NCBI GenBank assembly: GCA_965199335.1
Contig: CBDAQZ010000001.1
Span: 186,001 to 250,000 of the forward strand
Direction: 5' to 3'
Length of the DNA stretch: 64,000 nt
From: CBDAQV01 sp965199335
GTDB taxonomy: Bacteria > Pseudomonadota > Alphaproteobacteria > CALMVH01
Numbering within the stretch: the first letter of the stretch is position 1; each line of letters starts with the position of its first letter. The position numbers were made by a program, and so were the translations under genes. The notes under the pieces are model-generated. The model had not been told where the DNA came from. It made no database searches and saw only the letters and a program-made list of their open reading frames with translations. Below, in pieces: positions 36,098 to 44,645 of the stretch.

Positions 36098-36201
36098 ACG
36101 TATGGCGTAACCCCCCCCCGATAACCAACCGGCGGAGCCTGCTGAGGCGGTCTCCGTCCCTTCCTTACGGGCGCAACTGCGTAACGGCCAAAGCTATCTA
36201 A
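36094..36201 (+). CDS. Small ORF crossing a C9 tract, possibly frame-broken
   Basis: An ATG at 36094 overlaps the preceding stop (ATGA) and opens a 35-codon frame that runs into nine C residues (36111-36119) and ends at 36201. If the tract had ten C, reading would continue in another frame to a TAA at 36213-36215 and produce a 41-residue protein with an acidic middle. Either frame could be real, or neither. Codon choice does not separate them clearly. Coding status is uncertain; I report it because homopolymer length would switch the product. Confidence 0.25.
   Translation: MNVWRNPPPITNRRSLLRRSPSLPYGRNCVTAKAI
36111..36119. repeat. Nine-base cytosine homopolymer
   Basis: CCCCCCCCC directly after GTAA. 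It is the longest C run I noticed in the window and sits in the small ORF above. Such tracts slip during replication and are also a common place for sequencing indels. Confidence 0.85.
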
Positions 36202-36226
36202 GCAATTTATATTAATAGGAAATTCG

Positions 36227-36317
36227 TGGCGGAGGGGATGAGATTCGAACTCACGATACGGTATTAGCGTATACCCGCTTTCCAGGCGAGCGCCTTCAAC
36301 CACTCGGCCACCCCTCC
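36227..36317 (-). tRNA. tRNA-Ser (GGA anticodon)
   Basis: On the minus strand the sequence folds as a class II tRNA: acceptor GGAGGGG (36317 side) pairs with CCCCTCC, followed by discriminator G and an encoded CCA. The anticodon loop CTGGAAA gives anticodon GGA, reading serine codons UCC and UCU. A long variable arm follows (GGGTATACGCTAATACC), as expected for tRNA-Ser, and the T arm has GTTCGAATC. It lies 15 bases after rfbD on the same strand and may be read through from it. Confidence 0.97.
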
Positions 36318-36332
36318 GCAAGACGATGGACT

Positions 36333-37196
36333 TTAGCGGGGGTTGCCGACTACCTCAAGAACCTTGTCCAGGGATTTATGCCAATCGGGCTGGGAAATGC
36401 CGAATCTTGTCTGGATCTTGTTGCAGTCCAGTACCGAATAGGGGGGGCGGCGGGCAGGAGTCGGATAGTCGGCGGTGCCGATCCGGGTCAGTTTCGGCTT
36501 CTCCCGACCGGCAAAGATGGCGGCGGCGAAATCGAACCAGGTCGTGGCCGGCGCGCCTGAGAAATGATACGTGCCCCAGCCGTCGAAGCTGGAATTGTCC
36601 GCCACCCGAATCATCCGCAGCATGGCGGCGGCGATATCCTCGGCCGAGGTCGGGCCTCCCTGCTGGTCGCCGACGATTTTCAGCTCGTCGCGCTCCGCTC
36701 CAAGCTTCAGCATGGTCAGGACGAAGTTCTTGCCTTCGGCGTCGTAGACCCAGGCGGTGCGCAGGATCAGGTGCTTGTCCCATGCGGCGCGTACGGCCGC
36801 CTCGCCATCGGCCTTGCTGCGCCCGTATAGATTCAGCGGGGCGATCGGGTCGTCCTCGCGCCACGGCCTGCCGACCGGTTCGCCGAAAACGTAGTCGGTC
36901 GAAATGTGCAGCAACGGTACGTCCTGCAACTTGCAGGCTTCCGCCATGATACCCGGCGCGACGGCATTGACGGCAAAGGCCGCTTCCTGCTCGTTCTCCG
37001 CCTTGTCGACGGCGGTGAAGGCGGCGCAGTTGATGACGAACCCTGCATCCCCGACCGCGCGCACGACTTCGTCCTTGTTGTTCAAGTCGACATCCTGACG
37101 GGTCAGGGCGATGGTTTCATGGCCGTGGGATTCGGCGAGCCTGGTTACGGCGCGCCCGACCTGCCCGGCGGCCCCGAAGATGACGATCTGTTTCAT
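36333..37196 (-). CDS. rfbD: dTDP-4-dehydrorhamnose reductase
   Basis: Final step in dTDP-L-rhamnose synthesis: NADPH-dependent reduction of dTDP-4-keto-rhamnose. The 287-residue SDR-fold protein has the nucleotide-binding GAAGQVGRAV (residues 8-17), the catalytic YGRSKADGE (YxxxK), HISTDYVFG, and RTAWVYDAEGKNFV. The ATG at 37196 overlaps the stop of the upstream acyltransferase gene (ATGA); a longer frame upstream is an overlap shadow. Last gene of the minus-strand rhamnose operon. Confidence 0.95.
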   Translation of the reverse strand: MKQIVIFGAAGQVGRAVTRLAESHGHETIALTRQDVDLNNKDEVVRAVGDAGFVINCAAFTAVDKAENEQEAAFAVNAVAPGIMAEACKLQDVPLLHISTDYVFGEPVGRPWREDDPIAPLNLYGRSKADGEAAVRAAWDKHLILRTAWVYDAEGKNFVLTMLKLGAERDELKIVGDQQGGPTSAEDIAAAMLRMIRVADNSSFDGWGTYHFSGAPATTWFDFAAAIFAGREKPKLTRIGTADYPTPARRPPYSVLDCNKIQTRFGISQPDWHKSLDKVLEVVGNPR

Positions 37197-38254
37197 GGCT
37201 GGCCTCCACCGGCGGATTGATTTGCGGATAAACGTTTCGCATGCAGCCTTGGTTTCAGTCGCAGCGCAGGATATTCGACCAGTTCCCATGTTGCCCAGGC
37301 AAGGAGCGTAGAGACAAGCGCGGATAATGCCAGTATCTGCGACAGGGGCAGACGTGGATGGAAGAAATGCCACAGCGTCTGCTGCACCGGAAAGGCGTAC
37401 AGATAGATACCATAGGACAGATCGCCGATCTGCCACGGCACGCGGAACAGGCGGTCCGATTGCGTGGCGAAGGAAATCGTGATGTACGGGATCGCCACCC
37501 ACGACCATGCGGTCAGGTAGCGCGAACCGACAAGGGCCAGCGTGATCGCCATGATGGCAACGCTGCGCGCCAGCGTGAACTCCAGGCGAGGCCGGAACAG
37601 GCAGATCACGACCGAAACCCAGAAATAGGGGGCGAAGGTCAGCACCTGATGCAGTTCCAGCGGACCCAGCCGCAGCGGCTCGGGATAATGGCGGCCATAA
37701 TATATCGTGCCTGCACACAGGGCGGTGGCGAAAACGAATACGCTGGTCGGCGAATTCAGAAGCCGCGTGGTGCCCAGGATCATGAGGGTCAGATACATCA
37801 GCATGCCGATCGGCAGCGTCCACAGCGATCCGTTGACGACGCCCGCCATCGGCGCTGACTCGAATACGCCGGGCAGATAATAATCCGGCAGCAGCGCGAT
37901 GTTCTGCAGGTAAAGCCACGTATCGTTGCGATTGAAATAATCGGTGGGGGCCAGTGTACCGAGCAACGGCCCCAGCGCGACGACCGATAGCGCGCTTACG
38001 ACGGCCAGGGTAGGGAACACGCGCAGGAAGCGGCGGATGGCGAAGTGCACTACATGCGGGTCGGATATCCAGCTTTGCGTCACCAGATAACCGCTGAGGC
38101 TGAAGAACAACGCGACGCCGATGCCGGTAAACGAGAACGAGCCGATGACCGGTTCGGCTTGGCCCGCGATTATGTACATGTGGCCGCCCAGTATCAGGAA
38201 GGCCGCTACCAGGCGCACGAAGTTGAAGCAGTCGGCGTTCTTGGTGTCGGTCAC
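37193..38254 (-). CDS. Acyltransferase family 3 (OafA-like) membrane protein
   Basis: A 353-residue membrane protein with about ten helices that transfers acetyl or other acyl groups to polysaccharides. The N-terminal FNFVRLVAAFLILGGHMYII holds the conserved Arg/His pair of the family, and GIGVALFFSLSGYLVTQSW and RRFLRVFPTLAVVSAL are equally typical. It overlaps its neighbours by 4 bases on both sides, so it belongs to the rhamnose/O-polysaccharide operon. The acyl group and acceptor are unknown. Confidence 0.88.
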   Translation of the reverse strand: MTDTKNADCFNFVRLVAAFLILGGHMYIIAGQAEPVIGSFSFTGIGVALFFSLSGYLVTQSWISDPHVVHFAIRRFLRVFPTLAVVSALSVVALGPLLGTLAPTDYFNRNDTWLYLQNIALLPDYYLPGVFESAPMAGVVNGSLWTLPIGMLMYLTLMILGTTRLLNSPTSVFVFATALCAGTIYYGRHYPEPLRLGPLELHQVLTFAPYFWVSVVICLFRPRLEFTLARSVAIMAITLALVGSRYLTAWSWVAIPYITISFATQSDRLFRVPWQIGDLSYGIYLYAFPVQQTLWHFFHPRLPLSQILALSALVSTLLAWATWELVEYPALRLKPRLHAKRLSANQSAGGGQP

Positions 38255-39315
38255 GATTTGCGCGGCGCCTCGCGCAGCGTCTGCGCCAGAAGATCGGCGT
38301 TGCCCGACAGGGAGTATCTTTCCTCGACGATGCGACGGCCGGCCATGCCCATGCTATGGCGCAGCCCGGGATCGGTTCGCATGGTTTCCAGCGCGGCGAT
38401 CCATTCCTGTTCGCTGTCGGCCAGGAACCCGTTTACGCCATGCTGCACCACCTCGCGGTTCATGCCGACGGGGGAAGCGACGACGGGCAGGCCCGCCGCC
38501 ATGTACTGGATCAGCTTGTAGGCGCATTTGCCTTCGCTCCATGCGTCCGGCTTCAGCGGCATGATCCCGACATCGAATGTGGCAAGTTCGTCCGTCTCGG
38601 TGGCTTCGGTCCACGGTATGATCGTCGTGGGAGCCGGCAGCGCGACCGGTCCGGATCCCACCAGGCGCACCGATGCCCCCTGTCGGCACAGAGCCTCAAG
38701 CGCACCACCGATGCCGTGCAGGTACGCGGTCGTGCTGGGCGAGCCCATCCACCCGATCGTGAACGCGGAATCGAAAGCCCGTTTCTGCGCATAGCGCGGC
38801 AGGTCGACGGTGGTGGGAATGCGAACCACCTTGCGCGCGCCATGCGCGGTGGCCCATTCGGCAAGATAAGGACTGCCCGCGATCACTGCTGCGGCGCCCT
38901 GCACCAGCGCCGGAAATTTGCCGGCCAGAATTTTGCGGATCGGCCGACTTTTATGCAGGTCATAGCGATGAAACCAGGCATCGTCGAAATCGATGATGAA
39001 AGGCGTCTTGCGCATCAGCAGCAGTTCGATCGAGGCGGGCAGCCAGGGCAGCGCCTCCTTTTCCAGCCAGATCAGATCGTAGCGAGGGCTGGCCAGCAGG
39101 GTGGCGAAACGATCCCTGTAATAGTGCAGGATGCGGACCCTGGATCCGCGGTCGCCGGTATAGAGGCGGTGTAGATAGGCATCGTCGAAGAACGGGGCTG
39201 CGGTTACCCGTATGCCGCGTTCGGCCAGTGCCGGCTGGAAGTCGTAGAAGCGCAAACGACTGCTGCCGCCAAGCCGGTCGTAACGGCTCAGCTGCAGAAC
39301 GGAGACATCAACCAT
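38251..39315 (-). CDS. Glycosyltransferase, GT-B fold (family 1/4-like)
   Basis: A 354-residue glycosyltransferase. The N-lobe starts VSVLQLSRYDRLGGSSRLRF. The donor lobe shows FTIGWMGSPSTTAYL, VRLVGSG, DVGIMPLKPDAWSEGKCAYK and the nucleotide-sugar motif AAGLPVVASPVGMNREVV. Its ATG at 39315 lies inside the end of rfbA (8-base overlap), so it is coupled to dTDP-rhamnose synthesis. A rhamnosyltransferase role is plausible from context only. The longer upstream frame is a shadow of rfbA. Confidence 0.85.
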   Translation of the reverse strand: MVDVSVLQLSRYDRLGGSSRLRFYDFQPALAERGIRVTAAPFFDDAYLHRLYTGDRGSRVRILHYYRDRFATLLASPRYDLIWLEKEALPWLPASIELLLMRKTPFIIDFDDAWFHRYDLHKSRPIRKILAGKFPALVQGAAAVIAGSPYLAEWATAHGARKVVRIPTTVDLPRYAQKRAFDSAFTIGWMGSPSTTAYLHGIGGALEALCRQGASVRLVGSGPVALPAPTTIIPWTEATETDELATFDVGIMPLKPDAWSEGKCAYKLIQYMAAGLPVVASPVGMNREVVQHGVNGFLADSEQEWIAALETMRTDPGLRHSMGMAGRRIVEERYSLSGNADLLAQTLREAPRKS

Positions 39316-40174
39316 CCAGCAGGCTGAGCAGGTACTGTCCGTAGTTCGTCTTGCTGTATTTCTTGCCGGCCTCGGCCAGTTTTTCCTGCGAAATCCAGCC
39401 ATTGTCGAACGCGATTTCCTCCGGACAGGCGATTTGGGTATTCTGCCGTTCCTGTACCGCGTGCACGAAACTGCCGGCTTCCAGCAGCGAGGCATGGGTG
39501 CCGGTATCGAACCAGCAATAACCGCGCCCCAGCAGCTGCACGGACAATTGCTGCCGTTGCAGGAAGATCGCGTTGACGTCGGTGATCTCAAGCTCGCCGC
39601 GTGGCGAAGGCTTCAGGTCGCGCGCGATCTCGATCACGCTGTTGTCGTAGAAATACAGGCCTGTGACGGCCCATTTCGATTTTGGATTCTTCGGCTTTTC
39701 CTCGATGCTGATCGCCTTGCAGTTCGCGTCCAGCTCCACGATGCCGTAACGCTCCGGGTCGCGGACCTTGTAGGCGAACACGGTCGCGCCTTCGGTACGC
39801 TTGCCGGCTGCCGCTAGCTCGTGCGTCAGGCCGTGGCCGTAGAAGATGTTGTCGCCCAGCACCAGTGCGCAGGGATCGTTGCCGACGAAGTCGCGGCCGA
39901 TGATGAAAGCCTGCGCCAGCCCGTCGGGCGAGGGTTGCGCGGCGTAGGACAGGTTGACGCCCCACTGGCTGCCATCGCCCAGCGCGCGTACGAAGCCTTC
40001 CTGCTCGTGCGGGGTGGTGATGACCAGTATGTCCCTGATGCCCGCCAGCATCAGCGTCGTCAGCGGGTAATAGATCATGGGCTTGTCGTAGACCGGCAGC
40101 AGCTGCTTGCTGACGCCCAGCGTGATCGGGTGCAGGCGCGTGCCCGAACCGCCGGCGAGGATGATCCCCTTCAT
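39308..40174 (-). CDS. rfbA: Glucose-1-phosphate thymidylyltransferase
   Basis: Makes dTDP-glucose from dTTP and glucose 1-phosphate. 288 residues, typical length, with the pyrophosphorylase loop LAGGSGTRLHPIT (residues 6-18), KQLLPVYDKPMIYYPL, LGDNIFYG and GYCWFDTGTHASLLEA. The ATG at 40174 overlaps the rfbB stop (ATGA). Intact. Confidence 0.97.
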   Translation of the reverse strand: MKGIILAGGSGTRLHPITLGVSKQLLPVYDKPMIYYPLTTLMLAGIRDILVITTPHEQEGFVRALGDGSQWGVNLSYAAQPSPDGLAQAFIIGRDFVGNDPCALVLGDNIFYGHGLTHELAAAGKRTEGATVFAYKVRDPERYGIVELDANCKAISIEEKPKNPKSKWAVTGLYFYDNSVIEIARDLKPSPRGELEITDVNAIFLQRQQLSVQLLGRGYCWFDTGTHASLLEAGSFVHAVQERQNTQIACPEEIAFDNGWISQEKLAEAGKKYSKTNYGQYLLSLLDG

Positions 40175-41229
40175 CGCGCGATCCCGACGCGCTTGGTCGC
40201 CTCGACGCCGCGGTTCTGGATCGCTTCCCACCATTCGCGATTGTCGATGTACCAGGCGACGGTTTTCGCCAGGCCGGTTTCGAAGGTTTCCTGCGGACGC
40301 CAGCCCAGCTCGCGTTCGATCTTGCCGGCATCGATCGCATAGCGGTGGTCATGCCCCGGACGGTCGGTGACATAGGTGATCAGGCGGTCATGCGGTCCCG
40401 CGGGCGAGGGCGCATGCGCGTCCAGCAACTGGCAGACCCGGGTCACGACCTCCAGGTTGGTGCGTTCGTTCCAGCCGCCGATATTGTAGGACTGGCCGAC
40501 CACGCCACGCTGCAGCACCAGGCGCAGGGCGTTCGCGTGGTCCTCGACGTAGAGCCAGTCGCGCACGTTGTCGCCCTTGCCGTAGACCGGCAGGCTTTCC
40601 TCGGCCAGGCCGCGGATGATCATCAACGGGATCAGCTTTTCCGGGAACATGTACGGCCCGTAATTATTCGAGCAGTTGGTCATCACCACCGGCAGGCCGA
40701 AGGTCTCGTGCCAGGCGCGCACCAGATGGTCGGATCCCGCCTTGCTGGCGGAGTAGGGGGAGTTGGGTGCATAGGCGGTCGTCTCGGTAAAGAAGCCGTC
40801 TTTGCCCAGGCTGCCGAACACTTCGTCGGTCGAGATGTGATGGAAGCGGAAGTCTTTCTTCTGCGTCTCGTCCAGCTTGCGCCAATGGGCCAGCGCGGCC
40901 TCCAGCAGCGTGTAGGTGCCGACGATGTTGGTCTGGATGAACTGCCCCGGACCGTCGATGGAACGGTCGACATGGCTTTCCGCCGCCAGATGCATCACGG
41001 CGTCGGGCTTGTGGCGCTCGAACACCTTGTCCAGCGCCGCGCGGTCGCAGATGTCGACACGCTCGAACTTGTAGCGGGGATTGCCCTCCGCGCCGGGCAA
41101 CGACGACAGATTGGCCGCGTAGGTCAGCTTGTCGACATTGACGACATTGCAGTCGGTCTGCGCCAGGAACTGGCGGACGACCGCCGAGCCGATAAATCCG
41201 GCGCCGCCGGTCACGAGTACAGTTTTCAT
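40171..41229 (-). CDS. rfbB: dTDP-glucose 4,6-dehydratase
   Basis: An extended SDR enzyme of 352 residues. The NAD-binding motif is VTGGAGFIGSAVV (residues 5-17), the active site is STDEVFGSLG with YSASKAGSDHLV (YxxxK), and CSNNYGPYMFPEKLIPL is diagnostic. It makes dTDP-4-keto-6-deoxyglucose. ATG at 41229, 8 bases after the rfbC stop. The longer frame upstream is an overlap shadow of rfbC. Confidence 0.97.
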   Translation of the reverse strand: MKTVLVTGGAGFIGSAVVRQFLAQTDCNVVNVDKLTYAANLSSLPGAEGNPRYKFERVDICDRAALDKVFERHKPDAVMHLAAESHVDRSIDGPGQFIQTNIVGTYTLLEAALAHWRKLDETQKKDFRFHHISTDEVFGSLGKDGFFTETTAYAPNSPYSASKAGSDHLVRAWHETFGLPVVMTNCSNNYGPYMFPEKLIPLMIIRGLAEESLPVYGKGDNVRDWLYVEDHANALRLVLQRGVVGQSYNIGGWNERTNLEVVTRVCQLLDAHAPSPAGPHDRLITYVTDRPGHDHRYAIDAGKIERELGWRPQETFETGLAKTVAWYIDNREWWEAIQNRGVEATKRVGIAR

Positions 41230-41237
41230 CGGATCGC

Positions 41238-41789
41238 CTATTGTAGTTCGGTAATGTCGCGCAACAGGGGCGCTATTCTGTCTTTGTCTGAAAGTGTCGC
41301 CTCGGCCTCCGTCACCGGCCATTCGATCCCGATAGCGGGATCGTTCCAGCGTACGCTGCGCTCGTGGGTGGGCGAGTAGTAGTTGTCCACCTTGTAGAAA
41401 ACCTCGGTATCCGGCTGCAGCGTGCAGAAACCATGCGCGAAGCCATGGGGGATGATCGCCTGCGTGCCGTTTTCGGCGCTGAGCGTGAACGAGGCATATT
41501 TGAGGTAGGTCGGCGAATCCTTGCGCAGATCGACCGCGACATCCAGTATCGCGCCACGCAGTACGCGCACCAGTTTTGCCTGCGCAAAGGGCGGCAATTG
41601 CAGGTGCAGCGCGCGAATCGTGCCCGCCTTGGCGGAAAACGACTGGTTGTCCTGGATGAAGACCTGGCCGATCCCGGCTTCGCCCCATGTCTTGGCGTTG
41701 TAAGTCTCGCTGAAATGGCCGCGATTGTCGCCGAACCGCCGCGGCGTGATCAGCTTCACTCCGGAAAGTTCGGTGTCTACGATCTGCAA
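41238..41789 (-). CDS. rfbC: dTDP-4-dehydrorhamnose 3,5-epimerase
   Basis: A cupin-fold epimerase. From the TTG at 41789, which has GGAGGG just upstream, the protein is 183 residues, the usual length, and starts QIVDTELSGVKLITPRRFGD, matching the family. The ATG at 41846 would add 19 residues of Cys-containing sequence that does not fit. The catalytic His/Asp region is visible as IRALHLQLPPFAQAKLVRV and GFAHGFCTL. First gene of the rfbCBA-GT-acyltransferase-rfbD run and divergent from the exporter genes. Confidence 0.92.
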   Translation of the reverse strand: MQIVDTELSGVKLITPRRFGDNRGHFSETYNAKTWGEAGIGQVFIQDNQSFSAKAGTIRALHLQLPPFAQAKLVRVLRGAILDVAVDLRKDSPTYLKYASFTLSAENGTQAIIPHGFAHGFCTLQPDTEVFYKVDNYYSPTHERSVRWNDPAIGIEWPVTEAEATLSDKDRIAPLLRDITELQ

Positions 41790-41897
41790 AATACCCTCCG
41801 CGGCTCGGCTGTGGGATTTGATGGGGCATACGGCGCAAAGAATCAAGCCGAAAGCAGACTATGCAAAGCTTGATCCGGCAGCTTATAACGACCCGAC

Positions 41898-42725
41898 ATG
41901 ACAATTGCTGCAGATACCCCCGCCCAGATCGCGCGGAAAAAATTTACCAGGCTGGCCCTGTTCGACCTGTGGGACGGGCTGGGTAAATGGCGGCTATGGC
42001 TGGCCCTGGGCTGGCAGGATGTCCGTCAACGTTACCGCCGGTCCATTCTGGGGCCGTTCTGGATTACCGCCAGCCTTGGCGTGTCGATCCTGGCGCTGGG
42101 CGTGATCTATTCCAAGTTATTCCACCAGCCGATCGAGAAATACGTGCCGATGGTGGCGACGGGCTTCCTGGTCTGGACGACGCTTTCCGCCATGCTGAAC
42201 GAGGGGTGTTTCGTCTTCATCAGTTCGGTCAGCACGATCAAGCAACTGCCTTTTCCGCTCAGTACCTATGTTTACCGCGACATGTGGCGGAATTTGATCG
42301 TTTTCGGCCATAACCTGATAATCTATCTGATCGTGATCGCATTTTTTGCCATCAACCCCGGATGGGACGTATTGCTGGCGATACCGGGGCTGGTTCTGAT
42401 CGTGCTGAATGGCATCGGCTGGGCGCTGATCTTCGGGGTTTTCAGTGCCCGGTTTCGCGACGTGCCGCAGCTGGTAACGAACTTTCTGCAGGTCATCTAT
42501 TTCATCACCCCCCTGCTGTGGCAGCGCAGCATGCTCGGCAGTGCGGCGTGGCTGGTCGATTACAATCCCATCGCCTATTTGATCGAAAGCGTACGCGGGC
42601 CCCTGCTGGGGAATCCGCCGTCGCTGCACGACTGGTTGATCACCATCGCCATCACGATCGTCAATCTTGTGGTTGCGATGGTGGTTTTCGTCCGGTTCCG
42701 CTGGCGCATCCCTTACTGGCTCTGA
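41898..42725 (+). CDS. Polysaccharide ABC exporter permease (Wzm/KpsM type)
   Basis: A 275-residue ABC-2-type membrane subunit with six helices, about the standard size for Wzm. The amphipathic N-terminal segment KWRLWLALGWQDVRQRYRRS and LGPFWITASLGVSILALGVIY are characteristic, as is YFITPLLWQRSML near TM5. Together with the ATPase 3 bases downstream it exports undecaprenyl-linked O-antigen or capsule across the inner membrane. Divergent from rfbC, with a 108-base gap that must hold both promoters. Confidence 0.92.
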   Translation: MTIAADTPAQIARKKFTRLALFDLWDGLGKWRLWLALGWQDVRQRYRRSILGPFWITASLGVSILALGVIYSKLFHQPIEKYVPMVATGFLVWTTLSAMLNEGCFVFISSVSTIKQLPFPLSTYVYRDMWRNLIVFGHNLIIYLIVIAFFAINPGWDVLLAIPGLVLIVLNGIGWALIFGVFSARFRDVPQLVTNFLQVIYFITPLLWQRSMLGSAAWLVDYNPIAYLIESVRGPLLGNPPSLHDWLITIAITIVNLVVAMVVFVRFRWRIPYWL

Positions 42726-42728
42726 TCG

Positions 42729-43469
42729 ATGGTATCCATAAAACTCGAAAACGTCTTCGTTCGCTTCCCGATCTATCAGGGTGCGACACGGTCCCTGCGC
42801 TATCGCCTGATGAACGCCGGCACCGGCGGACGCATCGCCAGCCTCAAGGACCATATCTGCGTCGAAGCGCTTAGCGACGTATCGTTTACGCTCGATCATG
42901 GCGACCGGTTGGCGTTGGTTGGCCATAACGGCGCGGGGAAGACGACACTGCTGCGCGTGCTGGCCGGCATTTATACGCCCGAGTCCGGGAATGTGGACGT
43001 GCATGGGCGGATCGCCCCTTTGTTCGACGCCGGTTTCGGCATGGACCCCGACTCCACCGGATTCGAGAACATCTATATCCGCGGCCTGTACCTGGGCATG
43101 ACCAAGGCCGAGATCGAGGAACACCGCGAGGACATCATCCAGTTCACCGAGCTTGGGTCGTTCCTGGACATGCCGATGCGGACCTATTCGATGGGCATGC
43201 AGGCCCGGCTGTCGTTTGCCGTTTCGACCACCATCACGCCCGAGATATTGCTGCTGGACGAGTCGATCGCGGCGGGCGATGCGGCCTTCATCGAGAAGGC
43301 AAATCGCCGCATGCACGAATTCGTGGAGCGCACCGGGATATTGGTTCTGGCTTCCCATTCACCGGATTTGCTGCGTAAGTTCTGCAACAAGGGCCTGCTG
43401 GTCAACCAGGGGCGCGTCGTGATGTTCGATACGCTGGATAATGTCTTGAAGGCCTACGAGGGCCAGTAA
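42729..43469 (+). CDS. Polysaccharide ABC exporter ATPase (Wzt/KpsT type)
   Basis: A 246-residue ATPase. Walker A GHNGAGKTT (about residues 64-72), the Wzt/KpsT-type signature YSMGMQARLSFAVS (about 150-163) and Walker B ILLLDESIAAGD are present. It lacks the C-terminal carbohydrate-recognition domain of long Wzt proteins, so export would not depend on terminal modification of the chain. Paired with the upstream permease. Confidence 0.92.
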   Translation: MVSIKLENVFVRFPIYQGATRSLRYRLMNAGTGGRIASLKDHICVEALSDVSFTLDHGDRLALVGHNGAGKTTLLRVLAGIYTPESGNVDVHGRIAPLFDAGFGMDPDSTGFENIYIRGLYLGMTKAEIEEHREDIIQFTELGSFLDMPMRTYSMGMQARLSFAVSTTITPEILLLDESIAAGDAAFIEKANRRMHEFVERTGILVLASHSPDLLRKFCNKGLLVNQGRVVMFDTLDNVLKAYEGQ

Positions 43470-43480
43470 GGGGGCAGGGC

Positions 43481-44200
43481 ATGCGCGGGCAGATAATTTC
43501 CTATGACGCCAGGACCCGCTTCGGGATACTGGTCGACCAGAACGGCGCGCAGCATCGCTTCCCGGCGACAGAATGGCTTGGAAAGCAGGCGCCGCAGCCC
43601 GGACAGCCCTGCGAATTCAACCTGATCGGCGCTTCGGCCGTGGGCGTGAACCCGACCGGCCCTGCACAAGCCCAAGCACAGGCACAGGGCAACCGGGGCG
43701 GCTTCGGCATACCGTCCTCCGGCGACCCGGTCGGCGGCTTCGTCAATTCCGGCATGGAAGCATTGCGCGGCGCACAGAATCCGTTCGGGGTACCGTCGGG
43801 AAATGGCGCGCCGGGCTTCTGGCATTTCTATTTCTCGCCTTCCGGCCGCGTCTCGCTGGGGCAGTACTGGCGGCGTTTCGTTCTGCCGTTCGGCTTCCTG
43901 GGCCTGCTGGTCGCGGCAGGCGCGTTCTACTGCGTTTATCTCGGCTTCCATCACCAGCTGCAATGGAGCTACGTGCTGATCGCGCTGGGCGTGCTGCTGT
44001 TCAAGATCACCATCCTGGGCTGGGTATCGTTCGTCATGCACATCAAGCGCTATCACGATCTGGGCATGTCCTGGGGCAGCGCCTGGGTGGTGGATAATTT
44101 CATGCCGTATGGACGCGACTGGATGACGTGGCGCGTGCTGTGCCAGCAAGGCCAGCAGGGTGATAATCAATTCGGTCCCGATCCACGGCAATGGGGATAG
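43481..44200 (+). CDS. DUF805 membrane protein with N-terminal cold-shock-like OB domain
   Basis: A 239-residue fusion. Residues 1-55 (IISYDARTRFGILVDQNGAQ and following) look like a cold-shock/OB fold. Residues about 55-100 are a Gln/Ala/Gly/Pro-rich linker. From about 118 the DUF805 domain appears: SPSGRVSLGQYWRRF, with three to four helices and IKRYHDLGMSWGSAW. The function of DUF805 is unknown. It starts 11 bases after the Wzt gene and could share its transcript. Confidence 0.82.
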   Translation: MRGQIISYDARTRFGILVDQNGAQHRFPATEWLGKQAPQPGQPCEFNLIGASAVGVNPTGPAQAQAQAQGNRGGFGIPSSGDPVGGFVNSGMEALRGAQNPFGVPSGNGAPGFWHFYFSPSGRVSLGQYWRRFVLPFGFLGLLVAAGAFYCVYLGFHHQLQWSYVLIALGVLLFKITILGWVSFVMHIKRYHDLGMSWGSAWVVDNFMPYGRDWMTWRVLCQQGQQGDNQFGPDPRQWG

Positions 44201-44203
44201 CCT

Positions 44204-44419
44204 ATGCCCGATAGCGAACACGATCCGCAGATGAAAGGGATTGCAATCGTCGGCAGTCCCAAAGCGGAGGAAGCAGACCGTCAGGCCGAGGCCGAGATAA
44301 ACGCAGGACGATATTACACTCTGACGGATGCCGACCTTGCATCGGACGAGACGTTGAAAGACGCCCTGCGAGAGCTTCTGCAATTGAACAGGAACTTGCC
44401 AGCCAGTGAGCTTAAGTAG
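44204..44419 (+). CDS. Small acidic hypothetical protein (71 residues)
   Basis: ATG at 44204, 3 bases after the DUF805 stop. It is acidic and helical, with YTLTDADLASDETLKDALRE near the middle. No signal peptide or membrane segment. The tight spacing favours a real gene. I do not recognise it; a second small acidic/helical ORF follows at 44467. Confidence 0.5.
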   Translation: MPDSEHDPQMKGIAIVGSPKAEEADRQAEAEINAGRYYTLTDADLASDETLKDALRELLQLNRNLPASELK

Positions 44420-44466
44420 CCGGCGCAATACGATCCGAATTATACGCAACCAACTATGAGGCTTTC

Positions 44467-44640
44467 ATGTGTGTCGGTAGTTTAGAAACGGAAATCCAGA
44501 CCGAGCAACTCTTGAAGCAGCTGAGCGCCCAGCCCGACGAGATATTCGGAAGGGAAATGCACGTGTCCGAATTGCAAGAACTGCTTGTCAAAAGAGCCGC
44601 AGCGATGTCCCCGCGCGGCAAATCGGTCCCGGCGCAATAA
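44467..44640 (+). CDS. Small hypothetical protein (57 residues)
   Basis: A short frame from the ATG at 44467 to TAA at 44638-44640. The product is helical and charged: LETEIQTEQLLKQLSAQPDE, then FGREMHVSELQELLVKRAAA. It ends 5 bases before the DCC gene. A 10-base sequence, CCGGCGCAATA-like, occurs at both ends of the gap (44420 and 44630). Possibly a regulator or toxin-antitoxin remnant; unproven. Confidence 0.4.
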   Translation: MCVGSLETEIQTEQLLKQLSAQPDEIFGREMHVSELQELLVKRAAAMSPRGKSVPAQ

Positions 44641-44645
44641 CGCGG

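Noticed and set aside
36091..36321. Minus-strand Arg/Pro-rich ORF overlapping the tRNA gene
   Set aside because: It is read through the tRNA sequence and the C9 tract; a protein gene there is very unlikely.
36227..36333. tRNA-Ser next to the polysaccharide locus as an integration site
   Set aside because: No integrase, no duplicated tRNA 3' end and no flanking repeat is visible, so there is no evidence of an island inserted at this tRNA.
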